From an uncultured Methylococcaceae bacterium (GTDB lineage Bacteria; Pseudomonadota; Gammaproteobacteria; Methylococcales; Methylococcaceae): a DNA stretch of 64,000 bases. The stretch spans positions 20,360 through 84,359 of the forward strand of contig CAIOOA010000299.1 in assembly GCA_903859815.1 (NCBI GenBank), written 5' to 3'. This document shows, in pieces, positions 17,403 to 25,822 of the stretch. Under the pieces are notes generated by a model. That model was not told the DNA's origin and did no database searches. It was given only the letters and a program-made list of their open reading frames with translations. The translations under genes and the position numbers were made by a program. How positions within the stretch are numbered: position 1 is the stretch's first letter; each line of letters opens with the position of its first letter.

Positions 17403-17596
17403 TTCAATCAGAAATTTTAAAAGAAAAGGATAGAATTCAAGCGAAGCTATCAGAAGAAAGCAAATCCATTCATGAGTATCTTGCACGTACACATCTTGCA
17501 GCCGAGGAAATTGCAAAATCTTATGGATTCCGCCTCCGATATGCTGAAATGCCTAAAAATGCGCTACGGAGGATTGACATGTCTAATAATTCTTAG
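17399..17596 (+). CDS. Small partner of the PIN protein (putative antitoxin)
   Basis: A 65-residue charged helical protein (EILKEKDRIQAKLSEESKSI, then HEYLARTHLAAEEIAKSYG). Its start codon overlaps the PIN stop, and its size and position fit an antitoxin. No DNA-binding fold is recognised. Function is inferred from position. Confidence 0.6.
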   Translation: MIQSEILKEKDRIQAKLSEESKSIHEYLARTHLAAEEIAKSYGFRLRYAEMPKNALRRIDMSNNS

Positions 17597-17733
17597 AGTT
17601 GAATTTTTGATGAGCCATTGCTTGATGATTTCAGCAAGCTTAGACCTGATGAAGCGGAGCGGAATCCCTGAAGCGTTAACCCGAAAACCCGGATTCCACT
17701 TTTTTTTTCCGGTTTACTTGAAAATAATTCACT

Positions 17734-17822
17734 ATGAAACACTGACCAAATCCAAAATGGGCCGCGTAATCAAGGCATTGCTAGGTTCGGTGGAAAACCG
17801 CAATCTGTCATTATATTTTTGA
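17734..17822 (+). pseudogene. Second relic of an Rpn-type nuclease start
   Basis: ATGAAACAC is followed by an early stop in frame, but skipping two bases gives TKSKMGRVIKALLGSVENRN, then LSLYF and a stop. This matches the usual FKALLGSEENRNLLIHFLN of Rpn-type proteins, so a frameshift and a stop have destroyed the gene. The lead-in CACTATGAAACAC is shared with the relic at 15609. Confidence 0.4.
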
Positions 17823-17869
17823 AATTCAAAGCTGACCCATCGGCAATTGCTGGAAGCGATGGTTTACAC

Positions 17870-17912
17870 ATATTTTCTTGACACCATGCACAGCATGGTA
17901 TCAAGAAAATAT
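17870..17912. promoter_or_regulatory. 20-bp-arm inverted repeat just upstream of serC
   Basis: Arms 17870-17889 and 17893-17912 match in 19 of 20 positions around the loop ACA. The left arm contains TTGACA (17878-17883). The repeat ends 26 bp before the serC start, and AAGAGG at 17927 is the ribosome site. It could be an operator, an attenuator-like hairpin in the serC leader or the terminator of the island. There is no T run after it, which argues against a simple terminator. Confidence 0.6.
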
Positions 17913-17938
17913 TATCAACACTAACCTAAGAGGTTTAT

Positions 17939-19021
17939 ATGTCCAGAGTCTATAACTTTAGTGCCGGTCCTTCGACGATGCCGGAGGCAGTATTGCAACG
18001 CGCCCAAGCCGAAATGCTGGAATGGGGCAAGTCGGGTATGTCGGTGATGGAAATGAGCCATCGCGGCAAGGAATATGTCAGCATCGCCGAAAAAGCCGAG
18101 GCGGATTTCAAGGAAATTTTGGGTGTGCCGGAAAATTACAAGGTGCTGTTTGTATCCGGTGGTGCGACTGGTCAATTTGCCGCGATTCCGATGAATTTGT
18201 TGGCGGGTAAAACCGTTGCCAATTATGTCAACACCGGCATTTGGTCAGGCAAGGCCATCAGCGAAGCCAAAAAATATGGCGAGGTAAAGGTTGCCGCCAG
18301 TTCCAAAGAAAATGGCTTCAAGAACATTCCCGCACGGGCGGATTGGAAGATCGACCCGGAAGCCGCTTATCTGCATTACACGTCCAATGAAACCATCAAC
18401 GGGGTGGAGTTCCAGGAAATCCCCGATGCAGGTGGTTTGCCTTTAGTGTGCGACATGTCGTCCAATATCCTGTCGCGTCCGGTGGACGTAAGCCAATTTG
18501 GCTTGATCTATGCCGGGGCGCAGAAGAACATGGGTCCAGCGGGTATTGCCGTTGTCATCGTGCGTGACGACTTGATCGGTCATGCCTTGCCGATTACACC
18601 TTCAATTTTCGATTACAAAGTCATGGCCGAAAATGGTTCCATGCTCAACACCCCGCCGACGTATAATTGGTACTTGTTGGGCTTGGTGTTGGAATGGGTG
18701 AAGGAGCAAGGCGGTTTGACGGCGATGGAAGCGCATAATAAGGCCAAGGCAGCCAAGCTCTATGCAGCCATTGATGCATCGCCGTTTTATGGCAATCCGG
18801 TGGAACCGGCTTTCCGCTCGCGGATGAATGTGCCGTTCACCTTGGCAAAGCCTGATTTGGAAAAGGAGTTCACCACGCAAGCCAAAGCGGCGGGTCTGGT
18901 GTCTTTGGGAGGACATCGCTCGGTTGGCGGAATGCGCGCCAGCATTTACAATGCCATGCCTATGGCGGGTGTGGATGCGCTGATCGAATTCATGGCTGAA
19001 TTTGAACGCAAAAACGGATAA
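17939..19021 (+). CDS. serC: Phosphoserine aminotransferase
   Basis: A 360-residue PLP aminotransferase (VYNFSAGPSTMPEAVLQRAQ at the N-terminus, HRGKEY, and the PLP lysine Lys196 in YAGAQKNMGPAG). It makes phosphoserine from 3-phosphohydroxypyruvate in serine synthesis and acts in pyridoxine synthesis. It begins the amino-acid gene string, and serA, the preceding step in the same pathway, follows. A hairpin upstream (17870) and a GC-rich one downstream (19035) bracket the gene. Confidence 0.97.
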   Translation: MSRVYNFSAGPSTMPEAVLQRAQAEMLEWGKSGMSVMEMSHRGKEYVSIAEKAEADFKEILGVPENYKVLFVSGGATGQFAAIPMNLLAGKTVANYVNTGIWSGKAISEAKKYGEVKVAASSKENGFKNIPARADWKIDPEAAYLHYTSNETINGVEFQEIPDAGGLPLVCDMSSNILSRPVDVSQFGLIYAGAQKNMGPAGIAVVIVRDDLIGHALPITPSIFDYKVMAENGSMLNTPPTYNWYLLGLVLEWVKEQGGLTAMEAHNKAKAAKLYAAIDASPFYGNPVEPAFRSRMNVPFTLAKPDLEKEFTTQAKAAGLVSLGGHRSVGGMRASIYNAMPMAGVDALIEFMAEFERKNG

Positions 19022-19034
19022 GTAATGTCCGTCT

Positions 19035-19062
19035 GGGCGGGTAAGTGATAATTCACCCGCCC
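19035..19062 (+). terminator. GC-rich hairpin after serC
   Basis: GGGCGGGT (19035-19042) and ACCCGCCC (19055-19062) form an 8-bp stem. It is followed by AAAATC and not by a T run, so it may be a weak or Rho-assisted terminator or an mRNA end-protecting hairpin. Confidence 0.5.
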
Positions 19063-19147
19063 AAAATCGATTCCGGGACGAACTCACTCAATCACTCGAT
19101 AATGAAAAAAACATATTGCGCAAGATGCGCAAAGGAATCCAACGAAT

Positions 19148-20320
19148 ATGTATAAAATCTTAACCTACAATAACATTTCCCCTGTCGGATTGAACCGGCT
19201 TCCCCGTGACAAGTATGAGGTTGCCTCGGAAATCCAACATCCCGATGCCATCATGCTGCGTTCATTCAAACTGCATGGTATTGCCATTCCTGAAACCGTC
19301 AAATGCGTCGGTAGGGCTGGTGCGGGGGTTAACAATATTCCAGTGGCTGAGTATTCGCAACGCGGCATTCCGGTGTTCAATGCCCCCGGAGCCAATTCCA
19401 ATGCCGTCAAAGAATTGGCTATTGCCGGCATGTTGTTGGCCAGCCGCCATATTTGCGAAGCTTGGGATTTTGCCAATAAACTGCAAGGCACGGATGATGA
19501 GGCGATTAACCAAACAGTGGAAAAGGGCAAGAAAAATTTCGCAGGCACAGAGCTGGCTGGCAAGACCTTGGGCGTGATCGGTTTGGGTGCCATTGGGGTC
19601 AAGGTTGCCAATGCCGCGCTTGCCTTGGGGATGAAGGTGATCGGTTTTGATCCGTCCATGACGGTGGATAGCGCTTGGCAGTTGTCCTCCACCGTGGAAA
19701 AGGCTTTGGGTGTCGATGATTTAGTGGGCAAGTCTGATTTTGTCAGTTTGCACGTACCCCTGAACGACCATACCCGCAATCTGATCAACCCGTCTCGCAT
19801 CGACTTATTGAAAAGCACTGCGGTGCTGCTCAACTTTTCCCGGGCTGGCATAGTCGATGAGTCGGCAATTTTGGCTGCCTTGGAAGCAGGAAAGCTTCGC
19901 AACTACGTTTGTGATTTTCCTTCGTCGGCTCTGTTAGGGCGTAAGGGGGTCATTTTGCTGCCACATCTTGGCGCATCCACAGAAGAGGCTGAAGACAATT
20001 GCGCGGTCATGGTGGCTGATCAAATTCGTGATTTTTTGGAAAATGGCAATATCCGCAATGCCGTTAATTTCCCGGAAGTGGTTTCTCCCCGCGCGGAAGA
20101 AGCGGTTTGCCGGTTATGTGTTGCCAACAAGAACGTACCTAACATGGTCAGTCAAATTTCCAGCGCTTTAGGTGAAGCAAATTTGAATATAGTCGATTTG
20201 CTTAACAAGTCGCGAGGTGATTACGCTTATACTATGGTAGACCTGAGCAATCAGGTTCCCGCGGAGACCTTGGAAAAGATCAGCGCCATTAATGGCGTGC
20301 TTGCCGCTCGGGTGATTTAA
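19148..20320 (+). CDS. serA: D-3-phosphoglycerate dehydrogenase
   Basis: A 390-residue NAD-dependent dehydrogenase that makes 3-phosphohydroxypyruvate. The nucleotide motif is GVIGLGAIGVKVANAALALG (about 142-161), the catalytic Arg region is LLNFSRAGIVDESA and the catalytic His is in LLPHLGASTEEAEDN. A C-terminal ACT-like domain (NVPNMVSQISSALGEANLNI) may bind serine as feedback inhibitor. It is shorter than E. coli SerA (410) and of the compact ACT type. Placement between serC and pheA joins two successive serine-pathway steps. Confidence 0.93.
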   Translation: MYKILTYNNISPVGLNRLPRDKYEVASEIQHPDAIMLRSFKLHGIAIPETVKCVGRAGAGVNNIPVAEYSQRGIPVFNAPGANSNAVKELAIAGMLLASRHICEAWDFANKLQGTDDEAINQTVEKGKKNFAGTELAGKTLGVIGLGAIGVKVANAALALGMKVIGFDPSMTVDSAWQLSSTVEKALGVDDLVGKSDFVSLHVPLNDHTRNLINPSRIDLLKSTAVLLNFSRAGIVDESAILAALEAGKLRNYVCDFPSSALLGRKGVILLPHLGASTEEAEDNCAVMVADQIRDFLENGNIRNAVNFPEVVSPRAEEAVCRLCVANKNVPNMVSQISSALGEANLNIVDLLNKSRGDYAYTMVDLSNQVPAETLEKISAINGVLAARVI

Positions 20321-20347
20321 CACCAACAGAAAAACTCGGGTTACATT

Positions 20348-21451
20348 GTGGAGCAAAACAATCACAGCCAACAGTCCGATCCACTTGCGGAAATCCGCAA
20401 GCGGATCGACGCAATCGACGATCATATTCTAGAACTTCTCAACCAACGTGCGGTTTGTGCGCAACAGGTTGCGGAGACCAAACAAGCCCGCGGGGAGTTG
20501 GATTCGTTCTATCGCCCCGAACGGGAAGCCGAGATTTTGCGCCGAATGGCAGCCAATAATGCCGGCCCGTTCGCCAGTGAAAATGTGGTGCGTTTTTTTC
20601 GCGAGGTGATGTCGGCTTGCCTTGCGCTGGAAAAACCGCTTACAGTGGCTTTTCTTGGACCTGAAGGCACATTTTCCCAACAGGCTGCCTATAAGCATTT
20701 TGGCCATGCCATAACGACGCGCCCCTACCCTGCCATCGACGAAATTTTTCGGGCGGTGGAGAGTGGAGCTTGCCAATTTGGCGTGGTTCCCGTGGAAAAT
20801 TCAACGGAGGGTGTCGTAAACCATACTCTTGATAGTTTTCTGCGTTCGCCACTGCTCATTGCTGGCGAGGTGGCTTTGCGCATACACCATAACTTAATGA
20901 GTAAGGCCCAACGCACTGAAGACATAAAACGGGTGTATTCGCACCAACAGTCGTTGGCGCAATGCCGCCAATGGCTGAACACTTCTTTACCAACAGTTGA
21001 GCGAATCAGTGTCAGCAGCAATGCCGAGGCTGCCCGCTTGGCTGACTCTGAGGAAGGCTGTGCGGCCATCGCCGGTGAAGTGGCTGCGGAGTTATACGGG
21101 CTTAACCTACTGGAACGCAACATAGAAGACGAGCCAGACAATACGACTCGCTTTTTGGTGATAGGTCGGCAAGCAGTGGGGCCAACCGGCATTGATAAAA
21201 CGTCTTTGCTGATTTCCACCCACAATTGCCCCGGAGCTTTGTACAATACGCTGGAACCTTTCGCCCGCTATTCGATCAGTATGACTAAAATCGAATCCCG
21301 CCCATCCCGCCGTGGTGCTTGGGATTATGTGTTTTTCATCGATGTCGAGGGACATCAACAAGACGAACCTTTGGCAAATGCTCTCGACGCTTTGGAAAAA
21401 AACGTCCTGATGCTAAAGCTACTCGGTTCTTATCCTAAGGGTGTGGGTTAA
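20348..21451 (+). CDS. pheA: Bifunctional chorismate mutase / prephenate dehydratase
   Basis: A 367-residue P-protein starting at GTG 20348. Residues 12-95 are a chorismate mutase of the AroQ type (LAEIRKRIDAIDDHILELLN). Residues 97-275 are prephenate dehydratase (VAFLGPEGTFSQQAAYKHFG, and NTTRFLVIGR with the key Thr). Residues 285-360 form an ACT domain with the ESRP motif (KIESRPSRRGAWDYVFFID) for phenylalanine feedback. It makes phenylpyruvate for phenylalanine. No leader peptide attenuator is seen upstream. Confidence 0.96.
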   Translation: MEQNNHSQQSDPLAEIRKRIDAIDDHILELLNQRAVCAQQVAETKQARGELDSFYRPEREAEILRRMAANNAGPFASENVVRFFREVMSACLALEKPLTVAFLGPEGTFSQQAAYKHFGHAITTRPYPAIDEIFRAVESGACQFGVVPVENSTEGVVNHTLDSFLRSPLLIAGEVALRIHHNLMSKAQRTEDIKRVYSHQQSLAQCRQWLNTSLPTVERISVSSNAEAARLADSEEGCAAIAGEVAAELYGLNLLERNIEDEPDNTTRFLVIGRQAVGPTGIDKTSLLISTHNCPGALYNTLEPFARYSISMTKIESRPSRRGAWDYVFFIDVEGHQQDEPLANALDALEKNVLMLKLLGSYPKGVG

Positions 21452-21477
21452 TCTTTACCTCAATAACAAGAATTATC

Positions 21478-22593
21478 ATGAATCCCGAACAACTCGCCAC
21501 CCAAGGCGTTCGCAAGCTCACCCCTTATTTGCCCGGCAAGCCGATTGGGGAATTGGAACGGGAATTGGGCATCTCCAATATTGTTAAACTGGCTTCCAAT
21601 GAGAATCCATTGGGACCTAGCCCAAAAGCCTTGGCTGCCATACAGTCGGCCTTAAATGAGTTGCAGCTTTATCCTGATGGCGGCGGTTTCGATTTGAAAG
21701 CGGCTTTGGCAGCAAAGTTGAATGTTGGAGTTGGGCAAATCACCTTGGGGAACGGTTCCAACGATGTTTTGGAATTGGTGGCCCGTGCTTTTTTGTCGGT
21801 CGAAACCTCGGCCTTATTTTCCCAACATGCCTTTGCGGTTTACCCTATTGTCACGCAAGCCATCGGTGCCACCGCCTGTGTTGCAAAAGCCCATGACGGA
21901 ACGCGAGGAATTCGCTATGGGCATGATTTGGAAGCCATGGCGAGCTTGATTGATGGCAAAACAAGGGTTATATTTATCGCCAACCCCAATAACCCTACGG
22001 GAACTTTTTTAACTAGGCAAGAATTGGGTGGATTTCTTCGAATTGTCCCCGACACTGCATTGGTTGTTGTCGACGAAGCCTATTTTGAATATGTCAACGA
22101 ACCGAATTACCCCAATGCGCTTGAATGGCTGGATGAATATCCCAACCTGATCGTGACTAGGACGTTTTCCAAAGCGTATGGATTGGCTGGCTTACGAGTC
22201 GGTTACGCAATCAGCAGTCCGGGTATAGCCGATTTGCTCAATCGGGTTCGACAACCGTTCAATGTCAACTCCTTGGCCCTAGTCGCTGCTGCGGAGGCGT
22301 TGTCCGATGACGAACACCTAAAACGCACTATCGAACTTAATCTCAAAGGGCTTGCCATGCTAGAAGAGGCGATGGGAAAACGCGGTTTGGGTTATATTCC
22401 TTCCTTGGGCAATTTTCTGACGATTGATGTTGGGCGCAATGCTTCCCCCGTGTACGAAGCCCTACTGCGAGAAGGTGTGATTGTTCGGCCGATAGCCAAT
22501 TATGGCCTTCCCAACCATCTGCGCGTGACTGTCGGGACAGAAAGTCAAAATCAAACCGTCCTTGCCGCTTTGGATCGAGTGCTGGGTCTATGA
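21478..22593 (+). CDS. hisC: Histidinol-phosphate aminotransferase (HisC-type)
   Basis: A 371-residue fold-type I PLP enzyme. Key parts: LASNENPLGPSPKAL, FIANPNNPTGT, VVVDEAYFEY and the PLP lysine Lys232 in TRTFSKAYGLAGLRVGYAI. In this gene string the HisC2-type enzyme may also act on aromatic amino-acid precursors; that dual role is known for relatives and is inferred here. Its stop overlaps the tyrA start by 4 bp (ATGA). Confidence 0.93.
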   Translation: MNPEQLATQGVRKLTPYLPGKPIGELERELGISNIVKLASNENPLGPSPKALAAIQSALNELQLYPDGGGFDLKAALAAKLNVGVGQITLGNGSNDVLELVARAFLSVETSALFSQHAFAVYPIVTQAIGATACVAKAHDGTRGIRYGHDLEAMASLIDGKTRVIFIANPNNPTGTFLTRQELGGFLRIVPDTALVVVDEAYFEYVNEPNYPNALEWLDEYPNLIVTRTFSKAYGLAGLRVGYAISSPGIADLLNRVRQPFNVNSLALVAAAEALSDDEHLKRTIELNLKGLAMLEEAMGKRGLGYIPSLGNFLTIDVGRNASPVYEALLREGVIVRPIANYGLPNHLRVTVGTESQNQTVLAALDRVLGL

Positions 22594-23498
22594 TCCAACG
22601 GCTTTGTGTGATTGGTGTCGGCTTGATTGGCGGTTCGATGGCAAAAGCTGCCCGCAGTCGTGGATTATGCCGTGAGATTGTTGGTTTGGATACCGACCCT
22701 GACAATTTGGCAAGGGCTTTGGCCTTGGGTGTCATTGACGAAGGCTATGATATTCAGGAAAACGGCACAGTCGGAAAACTGGCAACAGGCGCGGATTGGG
22801 TGGTCATTGCAACACCACCGGGTGCATCCCTGAAAATATTCCGAGATTTGCAGCCAGCTTGGTCGCAGGATACGATTTATACCGATGTTGGCAGTATCAA
22901 GGGAAAAGTGATTGCTGCGGCTGAGAGTGTATTCGGAGAGATTCCAGTCAATTTTATACCTGGCCATCCCATCGCCGGAGCCGAGCGTAGTGGAGTGGAA
23001 GCTGCTTGCACCGACCTCTATCAGGATAAAAGAGTGATTCTGACACCTGTTGCCACGACCCATCCCGATGCTGTCCGGGCAGTTGAGAGTTTCTGGACAT
23101 CGCTGGGCGCTTTGGTTTCGTTGATGGAACCCCTGCATCACGACCAAGTTTTCGCCGCGACCAGCCACTTGCCGCATGTATTGGCTTACGCCCTAGTTCA
23201 CATGCTAGGCAGGAAAGACGAGCAGGAAGAAATTTTCCAATATGCCGGGGCGGGCTTTCGTGATTTTACCCGGATTGCATCTAGCAATCCTGAAATGTGG
23301 AGGGATATTTGCCTGTTGAATGGCGAACAAATCATCCCGTTATTGAGTGGCATGGGCGATGAATTAAAAAAAGTGTCGAGTCTTATGGAAAACAGCACCG
23401 CTGAATCCGCCAAAAACTTACTTCTGTACTTCGCCGAGGCCCGTGATGCCCGACAACGTTTTCTTAATCAGTCATCTTCCGACATTGGGTCAAGCTAA
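22590..23498 (+). CDS. tyrA: Prephenate dehydrogenase
   Basis: A 302-residue NAD(P)-dependent enzyme of tyrosine synthesis. The Rossmann motif is VIGVGLIGGSMAKAARSRG (residues 6-24). The substrate-binding and catalytic stretch is FIPGHPIAGAERSGVEAA and the later HDQVFAATSHLPHVLAYAL. In Pseudomonas the gene is fused to aroA; here it ends at 23498 and aroA is separate, with 225 bp between them, including a possible small gene. Confidence 0.94.
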   Translation: MIQRLCVIGVGLIGGSMAKAARSRGLCREIVGLDTDPDNLARALALGVIDEGYDIQENGTVGKLATGADWVVIATPPGASLKIFRDLQPAWSQDTIYTDVGSIKGKVIAAAESVFGEIPVNFIPGHPIAGAERSGVEAACTDLYQDKRVILTPVATTHPDAVRAVESFWTSLGALVSLMEPLHHDQVFAATSHLPHVLAYALVHMLGRKDEQEEIFQYAGAGFRDFTRIASSNPEMWRDICLLNGEQIIPLLSGMGDELKKVSSLMENSTAESAKNLLLYFAEARDARQRFLNQSSSDIGSS

Positions 23499-23509
23499 GC
23501 TCATCGATC

Positions 23510-23668
23510 ATGACTGAGATTTATAGGTTACAAAATATACCGAGTAATGCCGATTATATAAAAGGGCTTACGGCACTTGGGCCACACGTTAAGGATATGT
23601 ATCTTAGGGTATCTGCTTATAGTATTAAAGACGTAAAGGCATTACTATTGGAAAAAAATTGCACCTGA
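23510..23668 (+). CDS. Possible 52-residue small protein between tyrA and aroA
   Basis: A frame from ATG 23510 to TGA 23666-23668 (MTEIYRLQNIPSNADYIKGL at the start, LLLEKNCT at the end). It is AT-richer than its neighbours and has no clear ribosome site. It resembles no family that I recognise. It fills most of the tyrA-aroA gap, which in relatives is absent because the genes are fused. Confidence 0.35.
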   Translation: MTEIYRLQNIPSNADYIKGLTALGPHVKDMYLRVSAYSIKDVKALLLEKNCT

Positions 23669-23723
23669 GTCCTTGTTAAGAATTGTATGAAATGGGTACT
23701 AAACCGAATATGTGGTATTTTTA

Positions 23724-25043
23724 ATGAAAAATAACAATGTTAATTTCCGTGTCTTTCCAGGCGGAACCTTGCGTGGAGTGGCCCGAGTCCCAGGTGACAA
23801 GTCCATCTCCCATCGCTCCATCATGTTGGGGTCGATTGCCGAGGGTGTGACCCATATCACGGGCTTTTTAGATGCCGAGGATTGCTTGGCCACCATGAAT
23901 GCGTTTCGCGCCATGGGGGTTCACATCCTAGGGCCGGAAAATGGCGCAGTCACTGTGCAGGGTGTTGGATTGCACGGTTTGAAAGGGCCGCAGGAATCTT
24001 TGTATCTTGGCAATTCTGGCACTTCAATGCGATTGCTGAGCGGTTTGCTGGCGGGGCAATCCTTCGATACGGTATTGACTGGCGACCCTTCGCTGAGCCG
24101 CCGCCCCATGAAAAGGGTGACCGAGCCATTGCGACAAATGGGGGCCGTCATCAAAACCTCGCCGACTGGCACTGCACCGATCAAAATTAGGGGCAGCGGG
24201 CCATTGGAAGCCATCCATTACGATATGCCCATTGCCAGTGCGCAAGTTAAATCCTGTCTATTGCTTGCAGGGCTTTATGCGGATGGTGAAACGAGTGTCA
24301 CCGAACCCGCACCGACCCGCGACCACACTGAACGCATGTTGGAAGGTTTCGGCTACCCTGTTTGCAGGGATGGCAATTGCGTCGCCATAAGACCCGGCGG
24401 CAGGCTGGTCGCCATGGACATTGATGTTCCCAGCGATATTTCGTCGGCTGCATTTTTCATGGTGGGTGCAGCGATTGCGCCGGATTCTGACGTGACTTTA
24501 AAGCATGTCGGTGTCAACCCAACCCGCACCGGTGTCATTGATATTCTTCGCTTGATGGGCGCTAACATCGAAATTGGGAATCATCGGATGGTCGGTGGCG
24601 AGCCAGTCGCAGACATACGCATCCGTTCCAGCAGACTCAGAGGGGTGCAAATCCCTGAAAAACTAGTTCCTCTGGCTATCGACGAATTTCCAGTGATATT
24701 CATCGCCGCTGCTTGTGCAGTGGGTGAAACTCGGCTGAGTGGCGCTGCAGAATTGAGGGTCAAGGAAAGCGACCGTATCCAAGTCATGGCTGATGGCTTG
24801 CAGGCTTTGGGTGTCCATGCCATCGCAACACCTGATGGCATGGTGATTCAGCCTAGGCCCATCAAGGGTGGAAAAGTGGATTCGCATGGCGATCACCGTA
24901 TTGCCATGGCCTTTTCGATAGCAGCCTTGCGTGCCAGTGGGCCGATTTATATAGGCGATTGTGCCAATGTCAATACGTCATTTCCAAGTTTTGTGAAACT
25001 TTCCAATGCGTTGGGACTGAATGTCAATGTTAGTGAGGATTGA
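23724..25043 (+). CDS. aroA: 3-phosphoshikimate 1-carboxyvinyltransferase (EPSP synthase), class II-like
   Basis: About 439 residues from ATG 23724; a GTG at 23712 is possible but adds only MVFL. EPSP synthase joins shikimate-3-phosphate and PEP. The motifs are VPGDKSISHRS, LGNSGTSMRLLSGLLAG, LSRRPMKRVTEPLRQMG, SAQVKSCLLLAGLYADG, NPTRTG and LRVKESDRIQVM. GDKS, SAQVK, RDHTE and NPTR are the set reported for class II enzymes, which tolerate glyphosate better than E. coli AroA (GSKS, SSQF). Class is read from motifs only. The cmk gene follows 6 bp later. Confidence 0.94.
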   Translation: MKNNNVNFRVFPGGTLRGVARVPGDKSISHRSIMLGSIAEGVTHITGFLDAEDCLATMNAFRAMGVHILGPENGAVTVQGVGLHGLKGPQESLYLGNSGTSMRLLSGLLAGQSFDTVLTGDPSLSRRPMKRVTEPLRQMGAVIKTSPTGTAPIKIRGSGPLEAIHYDMPIASAQVKSCLLLAGLYADGETSVTEPAPTRDHTERMLEGFGYPVCRDGNCVAIRPGGRLVAMDIDVPSDISSAAFFMVGAAIAPDSDVTLKHVGVNPTRTGVIDILRLMGANIEIGNHRMVGGEPVADIRIRSSRLRGVQIPEKLVPLAIDEFPVIFIAAACAVGETRLSGAAELRVKESDRIQVMADGLQALGVHAIATPDGMVIQPRPIKGGKVDSHGDHRIAMAFSIAALRASGPIYIGDCANVNTSFPSFVKLSNALGLNVNVSED

Positions 25044-25049
25044 TGAAAA

Positions 25050-25715
25050 ATGGGCGATAACATTCCAGTTATGACTTTGGACGGCCCGGCCGGTGCCGGC
25101 AAGGGAACTGTCAGTCGGGCAATTGCCAAAGCCTTGGGTTGGCATTATCTCGATAGTGGGGCGATTTATCGGGCGCTTGCCGTTACCGTACAAGATGCTA
25201 ATGTTTCATTGGAAGATGTTGATGGCATCGTTGAATTAGCCAAACAAATGAATCTGTCCTTCGAAGCGGGAGATGTGCCAGCCGTTATATTGGATGGGAA
25301 AAACATCAGTGAGCGCATCACCACCGAAATTTGCGGCAATATCACTTCTAAAATAGCCGCTTATGGGCCTGTTCGGCAGGCTTTGCTACAAAAGCAGCGC
25401 GAGTTTCGCAAACCTCCGGGATTGGTCGCTGACGGGCGTGATATGGGCACTGTAGTGTTTGCAGACGCCCAATTTAAGGTCTTTTTGACCGCCACCGCAG
25501 AAGAACGTGCAAGACGTCGGTATAAGCAGTTGAAAGAAATAGGGATAGATGTTAGCCTTACTGGTCTGGCAAAAGAGATTGAGGAAAGGGACCGGCGCGA
25601 CATCGAACGTAGCGTGGCGCCGTTGAAAATGGCTGAAGATGCGGTGCTGGTGGATTCCTCCGATATGAGTATCGAGGAAGTCATTAGTCGTTGTCTGGCC
25701 TTGCTTGATTCCTGA
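25050..25715 (+). CDS. cmk: Cytidylate kinase
   Basis: A 221-residue nucleoside monophosphate kinase for CMP and dCMP. It has the P-loop TLDGPAGAGKGTVSR (about 9-23), the LDSGAIYRALA region that binds CMP, VADGRDMGTVVF and the RRDIERSVAPL lid segment. It lies between aroA and rpsA as in E. coli and Pseudomonas. Confidence 0.96.
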   Translation: MGDNIPVMTLDGPAGAGKGTVSRAIAKALGWHYLDSGAIYRALAVTVQDANVSLEDVDGIVELAKQMNLSFEAGDVPAVILDGKNISERITTEICGNITSKIAAYGPVRQALLQKQREFRKPPGLVADGRDMGTVVFADAQFKVFLTATAEERARRRYKQLKEIGIDVSLTGLAKEIEERDRRDIERSVAPLKMAEDAVLVDSSDMSIEEVISRCLALLDS

Positions 25716-25822
25716 ATCGACTGAAAGTCAGTTTGGCCGCCGTCATTAAACGGCGAAATGTTTAACCTAACCCAAATCCTTACGGATGTACCCCCTTCCG
25801 TGCGGAGTTAAAGAAGATTGTC

